A stretch of DNA of 29,318 bases, taken from positions 1 through 29,318 of the IMG/VR virus record IMGVR_UViG_3300043787_000030, one strand, 5' to 3'. The notes under the pieces are model-generated. The model made no database searches. It was not told the origin of the DNA and was given only the letters and a program-made list of their open reading frames with translations. This DNA is from a virus. Position 1 is the first letter of the stretch. Every line of letters begins with the position of its first letter. The translations under genes were made by a program, and so were the position numbers. This document shows positions 29,202 through 29,318 of this stretch, one piece after another.

Positions 29202-29242
29202 AAAAAGTACGGCCGTCAGTCTTCTAGACCGACAGCCATTTT
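29202..29242. terminator. Bidirectional terminator between convergent units
   Basis: The arms 29211-29222 and 29226-29237 pair. The two A-C mismatches on the plus-strand RNA become G-U pairs on the minus-strand RNA, giving a 12-bp stem there with a 3-nt loop. On the minus strand it is followed by GTACTTTTT, and on the plus strand by ATTTTC. It should end the leftward tRNA-like transcript well and the rightward operon less well. Confidence 0.65.
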
Positions 29243-29254
29243 CAACGTGCACTG

Positions 29255-29318
29255 TAGCGGCGGCAGGAGTCGGACCTACGATCCTCCGGATTAGAATCCG
29301 GTGCTGGTCGGCAACGGG
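29255..29318 (-). tRNA. tRNA-like gene, 5' part beyond window; anticodon uncertain (TCT or CTA)
   Basis: On the minus strand the 3' acceptor strand CGCCGCT (29262-29256) and a T-arm GTAGG-TCCGACT-CCTGC (29263-29279) are clear, as is part of a D-arm (CAGC). The T-loop has C instead of T at position 55. The anticodon stem CCGGA/TCCGG encloses only six bases (TTCTAA) with a 6-nt variable loop. If the missing base is position 32 the anticodon is TCT (Arg); if it is position 38, CTA (reads UAG). The visible D-loop lacks a GG pair. No CCA is encoded. The 5' acceptor strand is outside the window. Confidence 0.5.

Noticed and set aside
1-29318. CRISPR array, insertion sequence, integrase or attachment site
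   Set aside because: I saw no regularly spaced repeats, no transposase or recombinase motifs, and no terminal inverted repeats with target duplication.

Overview
This window looks like part of the genome of a tailed double-stranded DNA phage (Caudoviricetes) with a podovirus-type virion. The evidence is a linked set of terminase small and large subunits, portal, scaffold, decoration protein, HK97-fold capsid protein, head-tail adaptor and beta-propeller nozzle protein. No tape-measure gene, sheath gene, integrase, polymerase or lysin is visible. The DNA is AT-rich and most genes carry strong Shine-Dalgarno sequences (AGGAGG-like). Three proteins have Sec signal peptides in which the residue after the likely cleavage site is Gln. 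That hints at a host such as Acidobacteriota or Bacteroidota, but it is inference only.

Layout. Positions 1-19446 form one long leftward (minus-strand) late block of packaging and virion genes. In transcription order it runs: a small leader ORF, TerS, a secreted Fn3-like protein, an endonuclease VII-like nuclease, TerL, three small membrane or lysis-like proteins, portal, an overlapping 101-aa protein, scaffold, a 281-aa protein, decoration protein, capsid, secreted beta-sandwich protein B, small proteins, secreted protein A (a paralogue of B), nozzle, three small virion proteins, adaptor, a Gly/Asn/Ser-rich protein and a Gln-rich protein cut by the window edge. An unusual RNA element with two interleaved, U-tract-tailed hairpins lies at 7866-7969.

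Positions 19447-20419 are non-coding and divergent. A sigma70-type promoter (19897-19924) points right into about 450 nt of strongly foldable leader, including a 145-nt rod-shaped RNA (20240-20384) with 34 base pairs in its outer helix.

Positions 20420-29036 are a rightward (plus-strand) block of mostly small early-type genes: HNH nuclease, ribbon-helix-helix-like protein, several Cys-rich zinc-knuckle proteins, a structured RNA segment leading into a tRNA-like gene with an 18-nt insertion in its anticodon loop, and then a tightly overlapped operon. That operon encodes a J-domain-like protein, two tiny proteins, a von Willebrand A protein, an acidic zinc-knuckle protein, an FtsK/SpoIIIE-type DNA translocase, and a last gene that reads through only with a +1 frameshift at CCC TGA. 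The block ends at a bidirectional terminator facing a leftward tRNA-like gene cut by the right edge.

How they fit. The late block builds and fills the capsid. The early block probably handles regulation, host takeover and DNA management. The VWA/J-domain/zinc-knuckle/FtsK cassette, the structured leader RNA and the frameshifted gene are the best candidates here for something undescribed.
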